64,000 nt of DNA from an uncultured Marinicella sp. (GCA_947502595.1 CANNAM010000003.1:234722-298721); one strand, 5' to 3'; numbered from the stretch's first letter, positions 18,119-27,604 are shown. Program-made: numbers and translations. The notes: a model not told the origin generated them from the sequence alone.

Positions 18119-20872
18119 CTACGAAACAGTCATTAAATCACCCGGCTTACCGAACAAGTAGCCTTGGTATAAATCGCAACCAATAGCTTTCAAAATTTCA
18201 AACTGCTGTTCGGTTTCAACCCCTTCTGCCACAGTTTGTAAATTTAAATGTTTGGCCATGGATGTGATGGTTTCAATGATCACTCGTGAGCTGTTATTTT
18301 CATTCAAATCAGATACAAAACTTCTGTCAATTTTAAGGTAGTCTATGGGCAATTGACGCAAGTACTCTAATGACGAATAGCCCGTACCGAAGTCATCAAT
18401 CGCAATCAATACACCCATGTCTTTTAAACGCTGAAACTTGTACTTGATTTCATTCAAGTTGCCCACCACTACACCCTCTGTTAGTTCAATAGTCAACTGT
18501 CCTTCATTGATTTTTAAGCGCTTTAATATTTGATCAATGTAAACGATAAAACCCTGTTGGTGAAATTGTTTAGAACTGACATTAATTGATATATTGTGCT
18601 GGCTTTCCATGATCTTAAGACAGGCATTTGAAATTACCCAGCGACCCACGGGCTGAATTAAATCAGTGTCTTCTGCCACCGGAATAAACTCATCTGGCAA
18701 CAAAGTTTGTTGGTCATTAAAAATTCGAATTAATGACTCAAAGCACACCACTTCACGGTTAACATCAACAATAGGCTGGTACTTTAAAACGAAACTGTCA
18801 TTGCTGACCGCATTTCTGAGCACTTGCTCCACATACAGTATCTTGTCATTCTCCTTTTTCATACTGGCATGGTACATGGTCACTTGATTTCGACCTTGCT
18901 CTTTTGACCTATACATAGCCACATCGGCTTGTCTGATGACATCATTTACCGTGGCCTGACCCTGAGGGTATATAGTGATCCCCATGCTGACCGTACAAAT
19001 GTGTTGGTTATTATTAATTTCATAGGGCTCTGCCAATCTTTGTATGATGCTTTCAGCCAAAACAATGATTTGTACTGCTGCATCATTGGAATTGTCATAT
19101 ACACAGTTGGATGCGAGCACAAATTCATCACCACCAAATCGCGCGATGACTCTGAACTTTGCGCTGAACTCCCGCAACCTTGCTGCAATTTTTAATAACA
19201 ACTGGTCTCCAAAATGGTGTCCCAATGCATCATTTAAAACTTTGAACCTGTCCATATCAAAAAACAACACCGCTCCAAACTTATTTTGTTCCATGCCTTG
19301 TTTTAACAATGCTTTCAGTTCACTTTGAAATTTTTGACGGTTGGGTAATTGGGTCAGGTAGTCATGAAATGCCAGGTGTTGAATTTTTTCAGTGTCATTT
19401 TTCTTTTCGGTGATATCAATTAACATGCCCATCACTTCATTCATTTCTTTGACATCTTGTGGGATAAACAACACATCCCTGAACCATCGGTATCCACCAT
19501 TGGCGTGCCGAATTCGGTACTCTATTTCAACGTGTTGATCGTTATTATTGTGTTGGCGCAAGGCATTTTTTACCAGATGTATATCGTCAGGGTGGATCAG
19601 TTGACTGAAGAATTGGGGCAGACTTAACCATTGTTCTACTGAGTAGCCTAAAATGGCTTCTGCTTCCTGACTTACGTAGGTAATTTTATCTAGCACCAAA
19701 TCTGCTTTCCAAAAAATAACCGGCTGATTTTCAATGATCCTTTGGTAGTTCAGATTGCGTTCTTGTAACTCTTTATTGATTATGTTCAATTGTAACGTAC
19801 GGTCCTTAACTTCCCGTGCAGTCAGTACGTGACGACCAGTGAATACCAACATCCCCATGCCAACAAATCCAGTGAAAACCAGCGCTATGAATAAAGTCAG
19901 CCATAAACTAGAAGAAGCCTCTTCTAAAAAATACCTGGGTGTAGGTGTTATGGTTAACTGGTATGGCGTGGTACTTAAGGTAAGCATTTTTTTGTTGGCC
20001 AGGCTTTCAAAACGAGTGGTTAATACGTCTTGACTGATGTATCGGTTAACGAATTTACCATCAACCAACTCATCCAGTTCAATTTTATACCGATTTAAGC
20101 CGAACGTATCCTTGTTCTTTTCAACTAATTCAATGAGTTGAGGGCCGCTGTAATCTTGTTCCGATGTTTGTGTCAGGATGTAGTTGATGTGAGTTTGAAT
20201 GATTTCATTAATCCGCATTTCCTCATAATTACGAAAAGAATTGGCCAACATAAAAACCAATATAAAACCGCCCATAATTGGAATGGCTACACTCACCATT
20301 CGTGGTTTCCAAATCGACCGAGGCTGAGCAAACAGTGCCATCAATACTGGTGCAAAAATCAGCACACTCATCAAATCACCCAGGTACCACAACAGGCCTT
20401 TAATGAAAAAATCATCACTCTGGTAATAACCGGCTCCAGTTAATAACATCACAAAGAAAAGCGTGCTCACCAAACTTGGAACAACAGTAGCAAAAGTAAA
20501 AAACTTGAAAATATTTCTGAATTGAATCAACCGAGGATTAAGGCCAATCATGTAACGCGCCAAGAAGCCAGCAAATAAAGGTCTGAAAAAATTGTTCAGC
20601 AACAACAGAAGGTCATACATGAAGACTTTGTTCCAACCGGCATCCAAATGAATCTGGTACAAAACTATGCTGTTGATGACTTCTGCCAACACAATGGCTG
20701 GTACGATGCGTTTGCCCCATACCATAATCAGGCCTACACCCAATCCTGCTGAGGGCCAAATTGAAAGCGACAAAGTGGGCCTGATCATGTACTGGTTGGC
20801 CATGTAACAACACCACGCATAAAACAGCGCCACGAGGATATTTATCGCAGTCCACTTAACAGCGCTTCTCAT
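18119..20872 (-). CDS. MASE1-PAS-GGDEF-EAL cyclic-di-GMP signalling protein
   Basis: 917 residues from the ATG at 20872, which has AAGGGG eight bases upstream. An MASE1 membrane sensor (about 1-205) and a further helix lead to a periplasmic stretch (about 225-345), then a last helix, a PAS/PAC domain (about 390-510), a GGDEF domain (about 525-690) and an EAL domain (about 700-910). The cyclase motif RFGGDEF is intact. In the phosphodiesterase the EAL triplet reads ESL, but IELTEG, IAIDDFGTGYSS, LKIDRSF and TVAEGVET are kept, so activity is plausible. No RxxD inhibitory site is seen. It probably tunes cyclic-di-GMP, hence motility versus attachment, in reply to a membrane cue. Confidence 0.9.
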   Translation of the reverse strand: MRSAVKWTAINILVALFYAWCCYMANQYMIRPTLSLSIWPSAGLGVGLIMVWGKRIVPAIVLAEVINSIVLYQIHLDAGWNKVFMYDLLLLLNNFFRPLFAGFLARYMIGLNPRLIQFRNIFKFFTFATVVPSLVSTLFFVMLLTGAGYYQSDDFFIKGLLWYLGDLMSVLIFAPVLMALFAQPRSIWKPRMVSVAIPIMGGFILVFMLANSFRNYEEMRINEIIQTHINYILTQTSEQDYSGPQLIELVEKNKDTFGLNRYKIELDELVDGKFVNRYISQDVLTTRFESLANKKMLTLSTTPYQLTITPTPRYFLEEASSSLWLTLFIALVFTGFVGMGMLVFTGRHVLTAREVKDRTLQLNIINKELQERNLNYQRIIENQPVIFWKADLVLDKITYVSQEAEAILGYSVEQWLSLPQFFSQLIHPDDIHLVKNALRQHNNNDQHVEIEYRIRHANGGYRWFRDVLFIPQDVKEMNEVMGMLIDITEKKNDTEKIQHLAFHDYLTQLPNRQKFQSELKALLKQGMEQNKFGAVLFFDMDRFKVLNDALGHHFGDQLLLKIAARLREFSAKFRVIARFGGDEFVLASNCVYDNSNDAAVQIIVLAESIIQRLAEPYEINNNQHICTVSMGITIYPQGQATVNDVIRQADVAMYRSKEQGRNQVTMYHASMKKENDKILYVEQVLRNAVSNDSFVLKYQPIVDVNREVVCFESLIRIFNDQQTLLPDEFIPVAEDTDLIQPVGRWVISNACLKIMESQHNISINVSSKQFHQQGFIVYIDQILKRLKINEGQLTIELTEGVVVGNLNEIKYKFQRLKDMGVLIAIDDFGTGYSSLEYLRQLPIDYLKIDRSFVSDLNENNSSRVIIETITSMAKHLNLQTVAEGVETEQQFEILKAIGCDLYQGYLFGKPGDLMTVS

Positions 20873-21109
20873 CACTGACCCCTTAATACACACCTGTACA
20901 TAGTAAAGATAATAACTAAATACCCACTGCAATACAAGCAACTATGATTGGCAAGCTGAAATGCTTACTTTGTATCAAATTAATTAGTCATGTATTGAAA
21001 ATACCTGAGTTTAATAACAACTTTTGTCAGTTATTACAGGGCTTTCTGTGTTGTTATAAACTTACCAAAGACATAATTACAAAAACCAAAGGACTGGTTG
21101 AAGTTTTGG

Positions 21110-21237
21110 CATAATAGGCGCATTTACAACGAAATGTATTGTTGCCCCTGAGAAAGTTTAACCAGTAAAAACTGATGTTATCAGTGCATAATGGATGCCA
21201 AATTCACTGTTGAATTGGCATCCATTTAAGCTTTTTT
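21110..21237 (+). ncRNA. Candidate small RNA between the c-di-GMP gene and slyD
   Basis: In the 315-base gap between two minus-strand genes, the plus strand shows an extended -10 element (TGG-CATAAT, -10 at 21110-21115). About 115 bases later there is an intrinsic terminator: arms at 21190-21202 and 21211-21226 with one bulged A, then TTTTTT at 21232-21237. Between them lies a six-pair hairpin (ACTGAT/ATCAGT, 21171-21185). No plus-strand gene needs this terminator, so a transcript from about 21122 is plausible. The -35 is weak and the hairpin could simply be bidirectional. Confidence 0.3.
21167..21226 (-). terminator. Terminator region of slyD
   Basis: Downstream of slyD the minus strand meets first the long hairpin at 21190-21226, then ACTGAT-AAC-ATCAGT followed by TTTT (21167-21185). 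The second hairpin with its T-run is a conventional intrinsic terminator. Confidence 0.5.
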
Positions 21238-21256
21238 AACCTATGCACAAATTGCT

Positions 21257-21718
21257 TCAGTGCGCATGGTTATGTTCCAGCTCTTCTTGGCTGGCAGCTC
21301 TGACATCTTCAATACTGACTTTGAAGTGCAGTCTTTGACCTGCCAATTCATGGTTACCATCTACAGTCACCACATCATCAACCACCTCTGTGATTTTAAC
21401 TGGCACTGGACCGTGCTCGGTTTCAGCTTGAAAAGACATGCCAACTGCCAGGTCTTCTACACCTTGGAAAGCTGATTTAGGTACTTTTTGAATCATTTGC
21501 TCATGTCGAACACCATAAGCTTCTTCAGGCTCAACTGACACGTCAAATGTATCACCTTGTTGTTTGCCTTCAATGGCCTTTTCTAAACCAATGATGATGT
21601 TGTGTGCACCTTGTAGAAACTTCAAAGGTTCACGCCCTTCTGAAGAATCCAACACGTCTCCTTGGTCATTGGTTAGTGTGTAATGCATTAATACAACACA
21701 ATCTTTTTTAACTTGCAT
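21257..21718 (-). CDS. slyD: FKBP-type peptidyl-prolyl isomerase SlyD
   Basis: 153 residues. The FKBP part opens with KKDCVVLMHYTLTNDQGDVLDSS and contains EPLKFLQGAHNIIIGLEKAIEGK; an insert-in-flap domain follows (PEEAYGVRHEQMIQKVPKSAF). This is the SlyD/SlpA layout: a folding helper with prolyl isomerase and chaperone activity in the cytoplasm. The C-terminal metal-binding tail, long and His/Cys-rich in E. coli, is reduced to EHNHAH, so a role in nickel delivery is less likely. It is transcribed alone. Confidence 0.92.
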   Translation of the reverse strand: MQVKKDCVVLMHYTLTNDQGDVLDSSEGREPLKFLQGAHNIIIGLEKAIEGKQQGDTFDVSVEPEEAYGVRHEQMIQKVPKSAFQGVEDLAVGMSFQAETEHGPVPVKITEVVDDVVTVDGNHELAGQRLHFKVSIEDVRAASQEELEHNHAH

Positions 21719-21839
21719 GTTTTGTCCTGATTTTAGTGGGTTTTGAATTTTATCACAGTCAGCAGCTGCACTGGTCTATATGTAAGAAATTACCTGGAAC
21801 TGCAATACATAACAGCGTTGCATTCGAGCTACACTTGCC

Positions 21840-23027
21840 TTATTCACCATCAATGACTTCAGTATTGACAAGCGCTATGGCCTTTTCATTGCCTACCGCT
21901 GCTTGTTTAAAATGTAGTAAAGCTTTTTCAGGTTGTTGCTGCTCTTGGTAGATTAAACCCAACATTTGACTGACTTCTTTGCTGGGCGCTATTTTTTCAA
22001 CCGCCAACAACAAACTCTCAGCTTGGCCCCAATTTTGTTTGGCCACATGTAATTTGGCATTGCATAACAAAACAACAGGGTTTTTGGGCTGTTGCTGCAA
22101 CCATTTTTCTGCCACTTTTAAACGGTGATTGAGGTTATAGGGTAAAGCCGACCAAAACACCACCAATTGCTCATCAAAGTGACTTTTTTGACTTTTTTCA
22201 ATGTATTGAGTGATGGCCTGGAAAGCCCCGAGACGCAAGCCACTTTCACAGTAGGTGTATTTGTATTTTTCTTGTTGTTTTTTATTCAGCCTATGCCAAA
22301 TTGCCTGCAATTCATCCTCAGATTCTGCCGCCAAAAATAATTCATTGGTTACTTGCTGTTTTAATTGGTTACTCTGTGAGTGGGTAATCATGGCCAGTTT
22401 TTCAGCTTTAGGAATGGCTGTTTGTAGCTGTTTCCAATTTTTTGTTTGCTGACTGGCTTGAATCAATAAATGAATGGCCCGTGGGTTTTTGGGGTAAGTA
22501 CTTAATATGGTGTTCAGCAGTGGCATTGCACGATCGGCATCACCTGATTTAATCCAGATTTCACATCGAGTTAAATCAACTGTTAATGGGTTATCAATGA
22601 CTTTTTCAGCTTGGTCAAGGTATTCTTCTGCTTGTTCAGTTCGGTTCTGAGACACAGCCGCTCGTGCAGCAGCCATATAACTGAGCTCTGGCGTCGGGCT
22701 TTTAGCTGCCGACTGGAGCAACAATTTCTCAGCCAGCGGCCACTTCCCTTCGCTTAAAGCCAATAACCCACGAGCAAATTTTTTTCGACTGCTGTTTGCG
22801 GTGATGTTGTGCACCACTTTTTTCGGCGCTTTGAGCAAGCCATAAAGCAACCACACCGCCAGCCATAAAGCCAGTAGCAATAACGTTGCAGCAATGACGG
22901 TTATTTGGATTTGGTAACCCAATAATTCAATTTGAATCAACCCTGGGTTATTGATCAGCTTGGGCGTCAACCATGCAGTCAATAACAACAGTAAAATGAC
23001 CAGAATAACTTTAATACTTTTAAGCAT
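21840..23027 (-). CDS. hemY: HemY-like TPR membrane protein
   Basis: 395 residues: two N-terminal transmembrane helices (about 6-25 and 42-64), then a long helical TPR-like domain. The first part, with VVHNITANSSRKKFARGLLALSEGKW and LSYMAAARAA, matches the HemY N-terminal family. It shares one base with the end of hemX, so the pair is translationally coupled. Despite the name it is not protoporphyrinogen oxidase; the role at the inner membrane in heme synthesis or envelope assembly is unsettled. hemC and hemD, which usually precede hemX-hemY, are not next to them here. Confidence 0.85.
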   Translation of the reverse strand: MLKSIKVILVILLLLLTAWLTPKLINNPGLIQIELLGYQIQITVIAATLLLLALWLAVWLLYGLLKAPKKVVHNITANSSRKKFARGLLALSEGKWPLAEKLLLQSAAKSPTPELSYMAAARAAVSQNRTEQAEEYLDQAEKVIDNPLTVDLTRCEIWIKSGDADRAMPLLNTILSTYPKNPRAIHLLIQASQQTKNWKQLQTAIPKAEKLAMITHSQSNQLKQQVTNELFLAAESEDELQAIWHRLNKKQQEKYKYTYCESGLRLGAFQAITQYIEKSQKSHFDEQLVVFWSALPYNLNHRLKVAEKWLQQQPKNPVVLLCNAKLHVAKQNWGQAESLLLAVEKIAPSKEVSQMLGLIYQEQQQPEKALLHFKQAAVGNEKAIALVNTEVIDGE

Positions 23028-24127
23028 CAGCGTTGCTCTCTGAGTTGGTTGACAATACCGACCAAATCAACACTTTCAGGCACCTTAACCTGTATCCGCT
23101 GTTCAGCCAATGACTTGAATTGGTTAACCAGCTCGTTTTCGGCTGAAAATTGATCAGCCAACAGCTGTGCAGCAGCAACCAACTGCTGTTGCCAATTGAG
23201 TTGATCTTGTAAAATTAAGGCCAATTTGGCGTTTATTAAAGATTGGTTTAAATGGGCTTTCAGAATGGCTAGATCAGCTGAGCTGTTCAATTGACCGGTA
23301 TTGGAGATCTTTTTAACACTGATGAACTTCTCATACCACGCAGAACTTGTTGCTTCCTTTGTTTCGACCTTCAATGTCAAGCTGTTTACCTGCTTATTGA
23401 GATCAGTCAGTTGTTGGTTCAATTGATTGCTGTCCGGTTCCTCAAGCTGGTTGAGTTGGTCTTTGATCACCAAGACTTGATTGGCAATCGACGGCCAATG
23501 ACTTAAATCAAGCATCAAATTATTGAGGCTGTTTTTAACTGCAGTCAATTGGTGGTTATCTAATAATGTTTGTGCCAACAATAATTGTTGGATCGCTGTC
23601 TGGGCTTGGTAATTTCGGGTTTGGTCTTCAGCTGGCTGCAGGGCGGCTAAGTCAGCAAGCATCAGACTCAATTGTTTCAGCTGTTGGTCTTGCTCTGCCA
23701 AGCGTTGCTTCAATGCTTCAATTTGCGCAATATTTTGCTGGTTATCAAAAGGCACCGGCTTCGAGTTGCTTTGCATTTGCTGCTGTGCTTGTTGTGTTAA
23801 CTGTTGAATTTTGCTGGTATTATTTGTCACATCCACTTGAATATTTTTCAATTGCGTTGACAGCACTTTATCCGCATCATTTAACTGTTGTTGGATCGCG
23901 TCCACATCGACACTGCCCTCAGCTTGCTTGTCAGCTTGCCAATTCAAGTACCACAGGTATCCACTGGCAGCCAATGACAACAAAGCAACCACCAAAGCCA
24001 GTCGACCACCGAATTGTTTGTTTTGCACCACAACATCTGGTGTGTCTGGCTGTTCGTCAATCACTGCATCAACCTGCTCTGATTGCTCAATGGCTGTATC
24101 TTCTGCTGCCTGATTTTCTTGGCTCAT
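23027..24127 (-). CDS. hemX: HemX family membrane protein
   Basis: 366 residues: an acidic cytoplasmic N-terminus of about 40, one transmembrane helix (about 44-64, RLALVVALLSLAASGYLWYLNW), and a long Gln-rich periplasmic region with coiled coil (about 75-160) and a conserved C-terminal helical part. This is the HemX layout. Some databases label it uroporphyrinogen-III C-methyltransferase, but no methyltransferase motif is visible, so that name should not be carried over. It is first in a two-gene unit with hemY. Confidence 0.85.
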   Translation of the reverse strand: MSQENQAAEDTAIEQSEQVDAVIDEQPDTPDVVVQNKQFGGRLALVVALLSLAASGYLWYLNWQADKQAEGSVDVDAIQQQLNDADKVLSTQLKNIQVDVTNNTSKIQQLTQQAQQQMQSNSKPVPFDNQQNIAQIEALKQRLAEQDQQLKQLSLMLADLAALQPAEDQTRNYQAQTAIQQLLLAQTLLDNHQLTAVKNSLNNLMLDLSHWPSIANQVLVIKDQLNQLEEPDSNQLNQQLTDLNKQVNSLTLKVETKEATSSAWYEKFISVKKISNTGQLNSSADLAILKAHLNQSLINAKLALILQDQLNWQQQLVAAAQLLADQFSAENELVNQFKSLAEQRIQVKVPESVDLVGIVNQLREQR

Positions 24128-24203
24128 AATTTTCTGTGCGGTTTACAATAATTGTAATTTTAACTCACAGACGACGTGTGGTCACTGCTTAAGCACACCA
24201 AAA

Positions 24204-24770
24204 TCAAATACTTGGCCACAACCAGGCAAATGTAGCTGCCACCACAGCAGCATAAATCAGGGCATCAATCAGATAACGGATACAGTTTGACCAAGGATGA
24301 CCATACCAAATTGAAAAAGGAATTAAACCCCAACCAAAAGCCAAAAATCCACTGACCATCACCACCCGAAACACCGACATGAAGTCAGCCCCAGCCGTCA
24401 GAGCCAAAGTGGATGCATAAGCAATCAACAGACAACCAATAAGGAAATACAACAGTTGTTGACCCAGCAATTTACCCATCGGGGGCATGCCATTCTCAAA
24501 AACAGCAAGCATGGCCACAGGACCTTGAGCAAATTTGTTTTGCATAACCGCATCATTCATGTCTTTCATGTCCTTACAATGTGGCATGCTATACAAACCT
24601 GGTTTCAAACTCCCAGCGCGAATGGCATCGGACACCTGGTTTTCATTGCTGATGAGTTTGTAATCAGCATTGTGGTGTTTGACCACCATATGAAAAATCG
24701 CACTGACAACCCAGCAGAAAACCCCACCCAATAAAATAGGCAACCAAAGTTGCATTAAAGACACCGACAT
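24204..24770 (-). CDS. Conserved membrane protein of unknown function
   Basis: 188 residues with four hydrophobic segments: about 8-28, then a soluble region of about 75 residues containing PGLYSMPHCKDMKDMN, then about 106-125, 132-152 and 166-186. The soluble loop has a His-Cys pair and several methionines, which could bind a metal, but this is speculation. I recall similar proteins in other proteobacteria without an assigned role. It is monocistronic, preceded by GGAGGTT-type ribosome site sequence (on the minus strand TAGGAGG). Confidence 0.65.
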   Translation of the reverse strand: MSVSLMQLWLPILLGGVFCWVVSAIFHMVVKHHNADYKLISNENQVSDAIRAGSLKPGLYSMPHCKDMKDMNDAVMQNKFAQGPVAMLAVFENGMPPMGKLLGQQLLYFLIGCLLIAYASTLALTAGADFMSVFRVVMVSGFLAFGWGLIPFSIWYGHPWSNCIRYLIDALIYAAVVAATFAWLWPSI

Positions 24771-24840
24771 AAGAACCTCCTAAAATAACAGCTCTAATGA
24801 TTATATACCTCATTTCAAAGGGCTTAAAGAATCCATGGGT

Positions 24841-24985
24841 TTTTTTGTCATCCAGAGGGTACCCTTTGTTATCCTGAGCGCAGTCGAAGGGTCTCATAAC
24901 GCTGGAAAGGTTTTGCAATTATCAGCGATTACGTGGTCTGTAGGAGATTCTTTGACTCGGTTCCCTTGCTCAGAATGACACGGTG
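24841..24985. repeat. Inverted pair of a dispersed 'TCATcCTGAGC..GAAgg.TCTC' repeat
   Basis: TTATCCTGAGCGCAGTCGAA and on to GGGTCTC at 24869-24895 is answered by an inverted, related copy at 24944-24982 (read on the minus strand: TGTCATTCTGAGC, then GAGTCAAAGAATCTC). A third, decayed piece (TTGTCATCCAGAGGG) lies at 24845-24859. This sequence type is a well-known intergenic dispersed repeat of many bacterial genomes. The arms could form a cruciform or a long RNA hairpin. Confidence 0.65.
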
Positions 24986-24994
24986 TTTTTTTCA

Positions 24995-25021
24995 TCAAAA
25001 AAGGCCGCAATCAACGGCCTT
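24995..25021 (-). terminator. Terminator of the OPT transporter operon
   Basis: AAGGCCG and CGGCCTT (25001-25007, 25015-25021) with a seven-base loop; on the minus strand the stem continues into a T-run. It is 20 bases past the stop of the last operon gene. Confidence 0.85.
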
Positions 25022-25041
25022 AATGACATGGTCTTGATGAG

Positions 25042-25578
25042 TTAGGCGTTGCTCAAAGCTTCATCAAACTCTTCTTTGGCGTGCTTGAATTGATACAGTG
25101 ATTTTTCAACGTACATCATCACTTCATCGACATAACCATCGGTTGATGCCGACCAAACCCGGTTGATATAGCGTTCGCCAGCAGCAAAACTGGACATGAT
25201 GTCAGCGAAAGCCTGGATGCCGAATAAGTGTTTCATGCTGTCGCGGGCATCGGCGAAATTAATTAAGTCATCACGGAATAACTTATCAATTTCAAAGCGC
25301 ATTTCATAGGTCGGAATTTGTTCTTTGCGACCATTGAGTGCTTCTAAATTTTTCAGTACATTGTCCAAAGATTCAATCAAAATCTTCTTGTTGTTTTTCA
25401 ATACATCACCGTGTTTGGCGGCTTCATTAGCGGCTTTTTTATACAAAAAGGCACCGACAAACCCAACCAACATCACTGGGATGAAATAAGTCCAATCCAT
25501 CAAACGCTCATCCAAAGAGGATAAATAGGCACCTGCCAGGAAAGACAAAATGACGGCTGTAAATGCTAAATTTTTCAT
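25042..25578 (-). CDS. Small membrane protein encoded with the OPT transporter
   Basis: 178 residues: two hydrophobic segments at the N-terminus (about 5-20 and 29-47), then a soluble helical region that begins basic (KKAANEAAKHGDVLKNNKK) and becomes acidic, ending EEFDEALSNA. It starts 12 bases after the transporter gene, and a shared terminator follows, so the two form one operon. No family is recognised. A regulatory or stabilising partner of the transporter is a reasonable guess from context. Confidence 0.7.
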   Translation of the reverse strand: MKNLAFTAVILSFLAGAYLSSLDERLMDWTYFIPVMLVGFVGAFLYKKAANEAAKHGDVLKNNKKILIESLDNVLKNLEALNGRKEQIPTYEMRFEIDKLFRDDLINFADARDSMKHLFGIQAFADIMSSFAAGERYINRVWSASTDGYVDEVMMYVEKSLYQFKHAKEEFDEALSNA

Positions 25579-25590
25579 GGTTTATCTCCT

Positions 25591-27333
25591 TTATCCTGCT
25601 TGCACAATGACATATACGGCGTTCCCCACACCGACCAAAGCTTCACCCACAATCAGGCCAGCAGCAATCGGTATGCCTTTGCTGTCTGACCAAGATTTGC
25701 CTTTGGTGCGATCGGTCACTTCACGTATCAAGGTACCTATGGCATAAGTCAAAACGATGTTGAATGGCAGGTAGAATCCGAGGCCAACGGTGATGCCTAA
25801 GCCGGCTTGCAGCAATGACAACAAGCCACCAAGTACAGCACCAGCCACGTATTTTTCAGTGGGCACATCACCACCAGTGATGCCTTCGACCATGGAGGCC
25901 AAAGCTTGGCCTTGTGGTGCTGGGAATTCATCGCCACCTAAACCAAATGCTTTGTCCAAGGTAAAAATCAGGATGATGATAACGATGGGACCTAACCAAG
26001 CGCCAAAGAATTGCCCCAATTGTTGTTGTTTCGGTGTGGCTCCGACCAGATAGCCAGTTTTCAAATCCAACATCAAATCAGTCGCTTGGCTCATCGCCAC
26101 ACAGGTGGCTGCCCCGACAGTCACCGCAGCGACGATTGCTGGGCCGGTTTCCATGCCACCAAAGGTTTGGGTAATCATGATCAGTAATGTCACCGCAATT
26201 AAGGTCATGCCAGAAAGTGGTGACCAATTGGTTCGACCGATGGCTTCAGACAAAATGATACCAGCCATCCAAATCCATAAAGTACCGAGTACAGCCATCA
26301 TCAGACCGCGAACCAAGCCGACTTCTTCAGCCGAGGTAACAGCCATTACGCCCAATAAAATGGCCGCACCGACCACCGCAAAATACAACATTTTAATCGG
26401 TAACTCATCTTTACTCATGGCACTTTCTTTTTTGGCCGCTGATTGCATCGACTTGATCGCTGATTTAATTAATGGCAAAGCAAAGACCACCCCAACAATA
26501 GCACCACCAATCAACATGCCAATGCCTGTGGGTCTGAACAACATCAAACGCAATTGATTGGGGTCGGTAATAGCTGCACCGGCAGCATCGACCGGAAAGG
26601 AATTGGTCAGGTCCAACAAAGGTGCTATGACCCAGTAACAAACAAAACCACCAATAATAAAGGCCAAGCCGCCGCGGCCCGCGATGAAGGCCACACCGAT
26701 GGTCATTAAGGATAAATACCAAGTTCCATTGAGGTATTCAGGCAAGCCCAATTGTTCAAACAGATGCCAATTTTCAAAACCATAATACAAACTGATGAAA
26801 TGTACCAGACCAGAAACCAGCATGGCTCCCACCAACATCATGGCTTTGCTGATGCCAGCACCAGGCGATTTCAGAATCGAAGCCACAGCCACACCACCGG
26901 GGTAGGTAAGGCGTTCGTAATCAATCATTTGTTTGCGCAAAGGTATGATGAATGCTATTCCTAAAAACGCACCTGCGATGGCACCAAAAGTCAAAACATA
27001 AGGATTAAAGTCTGTGCCATAGCCAAGGATAAAAATGGCTGGTACAGAAAACATCATGCCTGATGAAGCACCATTAACGGCTGATGCCACTGTTTGAGTT
27101 ACGTTGTTTTCAACAATTGAACGGCGCCTTAACAAACCCCGTAAAATACCAAAACCCAAAATAGCGGCCAGTTCAGAACCTTCAATGGAAAAACCCAGTT
27201 TCAATGAGGCATAACCAATTGAAATGGCCAGCACCACACCCAAGAAATAACCCACAATCACGGCATGCGGTGTCAGCTCAGGATAAGCACCGCGTGTGAT
27301 GGGGCCTGTTGCAGAAATCTGCTGATCAGACAT
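25591..27333 (-). CDS. OPT family oligopeptide transporter
   Basis: 580 residues and about 14-16 hydrophobic segments rich in glycine. PELTPHAVIVGYFLGVVLA near the N-terminus and TYPGGVAVASILKSPG belong to the bacterial OPT/YSL family. By family these are proton-coupled importers of small peptides or metal-peptide complexes across the inner membrane; substrate cannot be deduced. Several peptide-handling genes in the window (binding protein, M2 dipeptidase, isoaspartyl peptidase, gamma-glutamyltransferase) fit a peptide-using lifestyle. The gene precedes a small membrane-protein gene in the same operon. Confidence 0.88.
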   Translation of the reverse strand: MSDQQISATGPITRGAYPELTPHAVIVGYFLGVVLAISIGYASLKLGFSIEGSELAAILGFGILRGLLRRRSIVENNVTQTVASAVNGASSGMMFSVPAIFILGYGTDFNPYVLTFGAIAGAFLGIAFIIPLRKQMIDYERLTYPGGVAVASILKSPGAGISKAMMLVGAMLVSGLVHFISLYYGFENWHLFEQLGLPEYLNGTWYLSLMTIGVAFIAGRGGLAFIIGGFVCYWVIAPLLDLTNSFPVDAAGAAITDPNQLRLMLFRPTGIGMLIGGAIVGVVFALPLIKSAIKSMQSAAKKESAMSKDELPIKMLYFAVVGAAILLGVMAVTSAEEVGLVRGLMMAVLGTLWIWMAGIILSEAIGRTNWSPLSGMTLIAVTLLIMITQTFGGMETGPAIVAAVTVGAATCVAMSQATDLMLDLKTGYLVGATPKQQQLGQFFGAWLGPIVIIILIFTLDKAFGLGGDEFPAPQGQALASMVEGITGGDVPTEKYVAGAVLGGLLSLLQAGLGITVGLGFYLPFNIVLTYAIGTLIREVTDRTKGKSWSDSKGIPIAAGLIVGEALVGVGNAVYVIVQAG

Positions 27334-27604
27334 ATAAACTCCTGTTTTTCGTCGTGGTCTGGCTAATAAGCTGATGACTCAAACTTGTTAAAGACCTTAT
27401 TGTTTAATATTTACCGGTCGGCACTCTCATGTCCAACGGGCAAAAATTATACCACCATAAACAAAAGCCAAGCAAAGCCTAATGAAAAGCAATCGAACCC
27501 GTTTATTAATAAGGTCTGAATTTCAGTTATTGGGTGATCACTTGTTGACCAGAATCACAACACCAATCCAGCATGATGCAACACCAAGCTTGGGTCCAAC
27601 AGGT

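Noticed and set aside
20942..21109. Further promoter or operator signals upstream of the cyclic-di-GMP gene
   Set aside because: The sequence is AT-rich with no convincing paired -35 and -10 boxes or clear inverted repeats on the minus strand.
23566..24129. 187-codon plus-strand frame opposite hemX
   Set aside because: Lies wholly antisense to a well supported gene and has unnatural composition; it reflects the Gln-rich codons of hemX.
24664..24918. 84-codon minus-strand frame containing RPFDCAQD
   Set aside because: It is a translation of the dispersed repeat at 24841-24900 joined to the antisense part of the real gene's start; this peptide is a frequent artefact of that repeat.
26105..26557. 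150-codon plus-strand frame opposite the OPT transporter
   Set aside because: Antisense shadow with Pro/Thr/Ala bias, no start context, no recognisable family.
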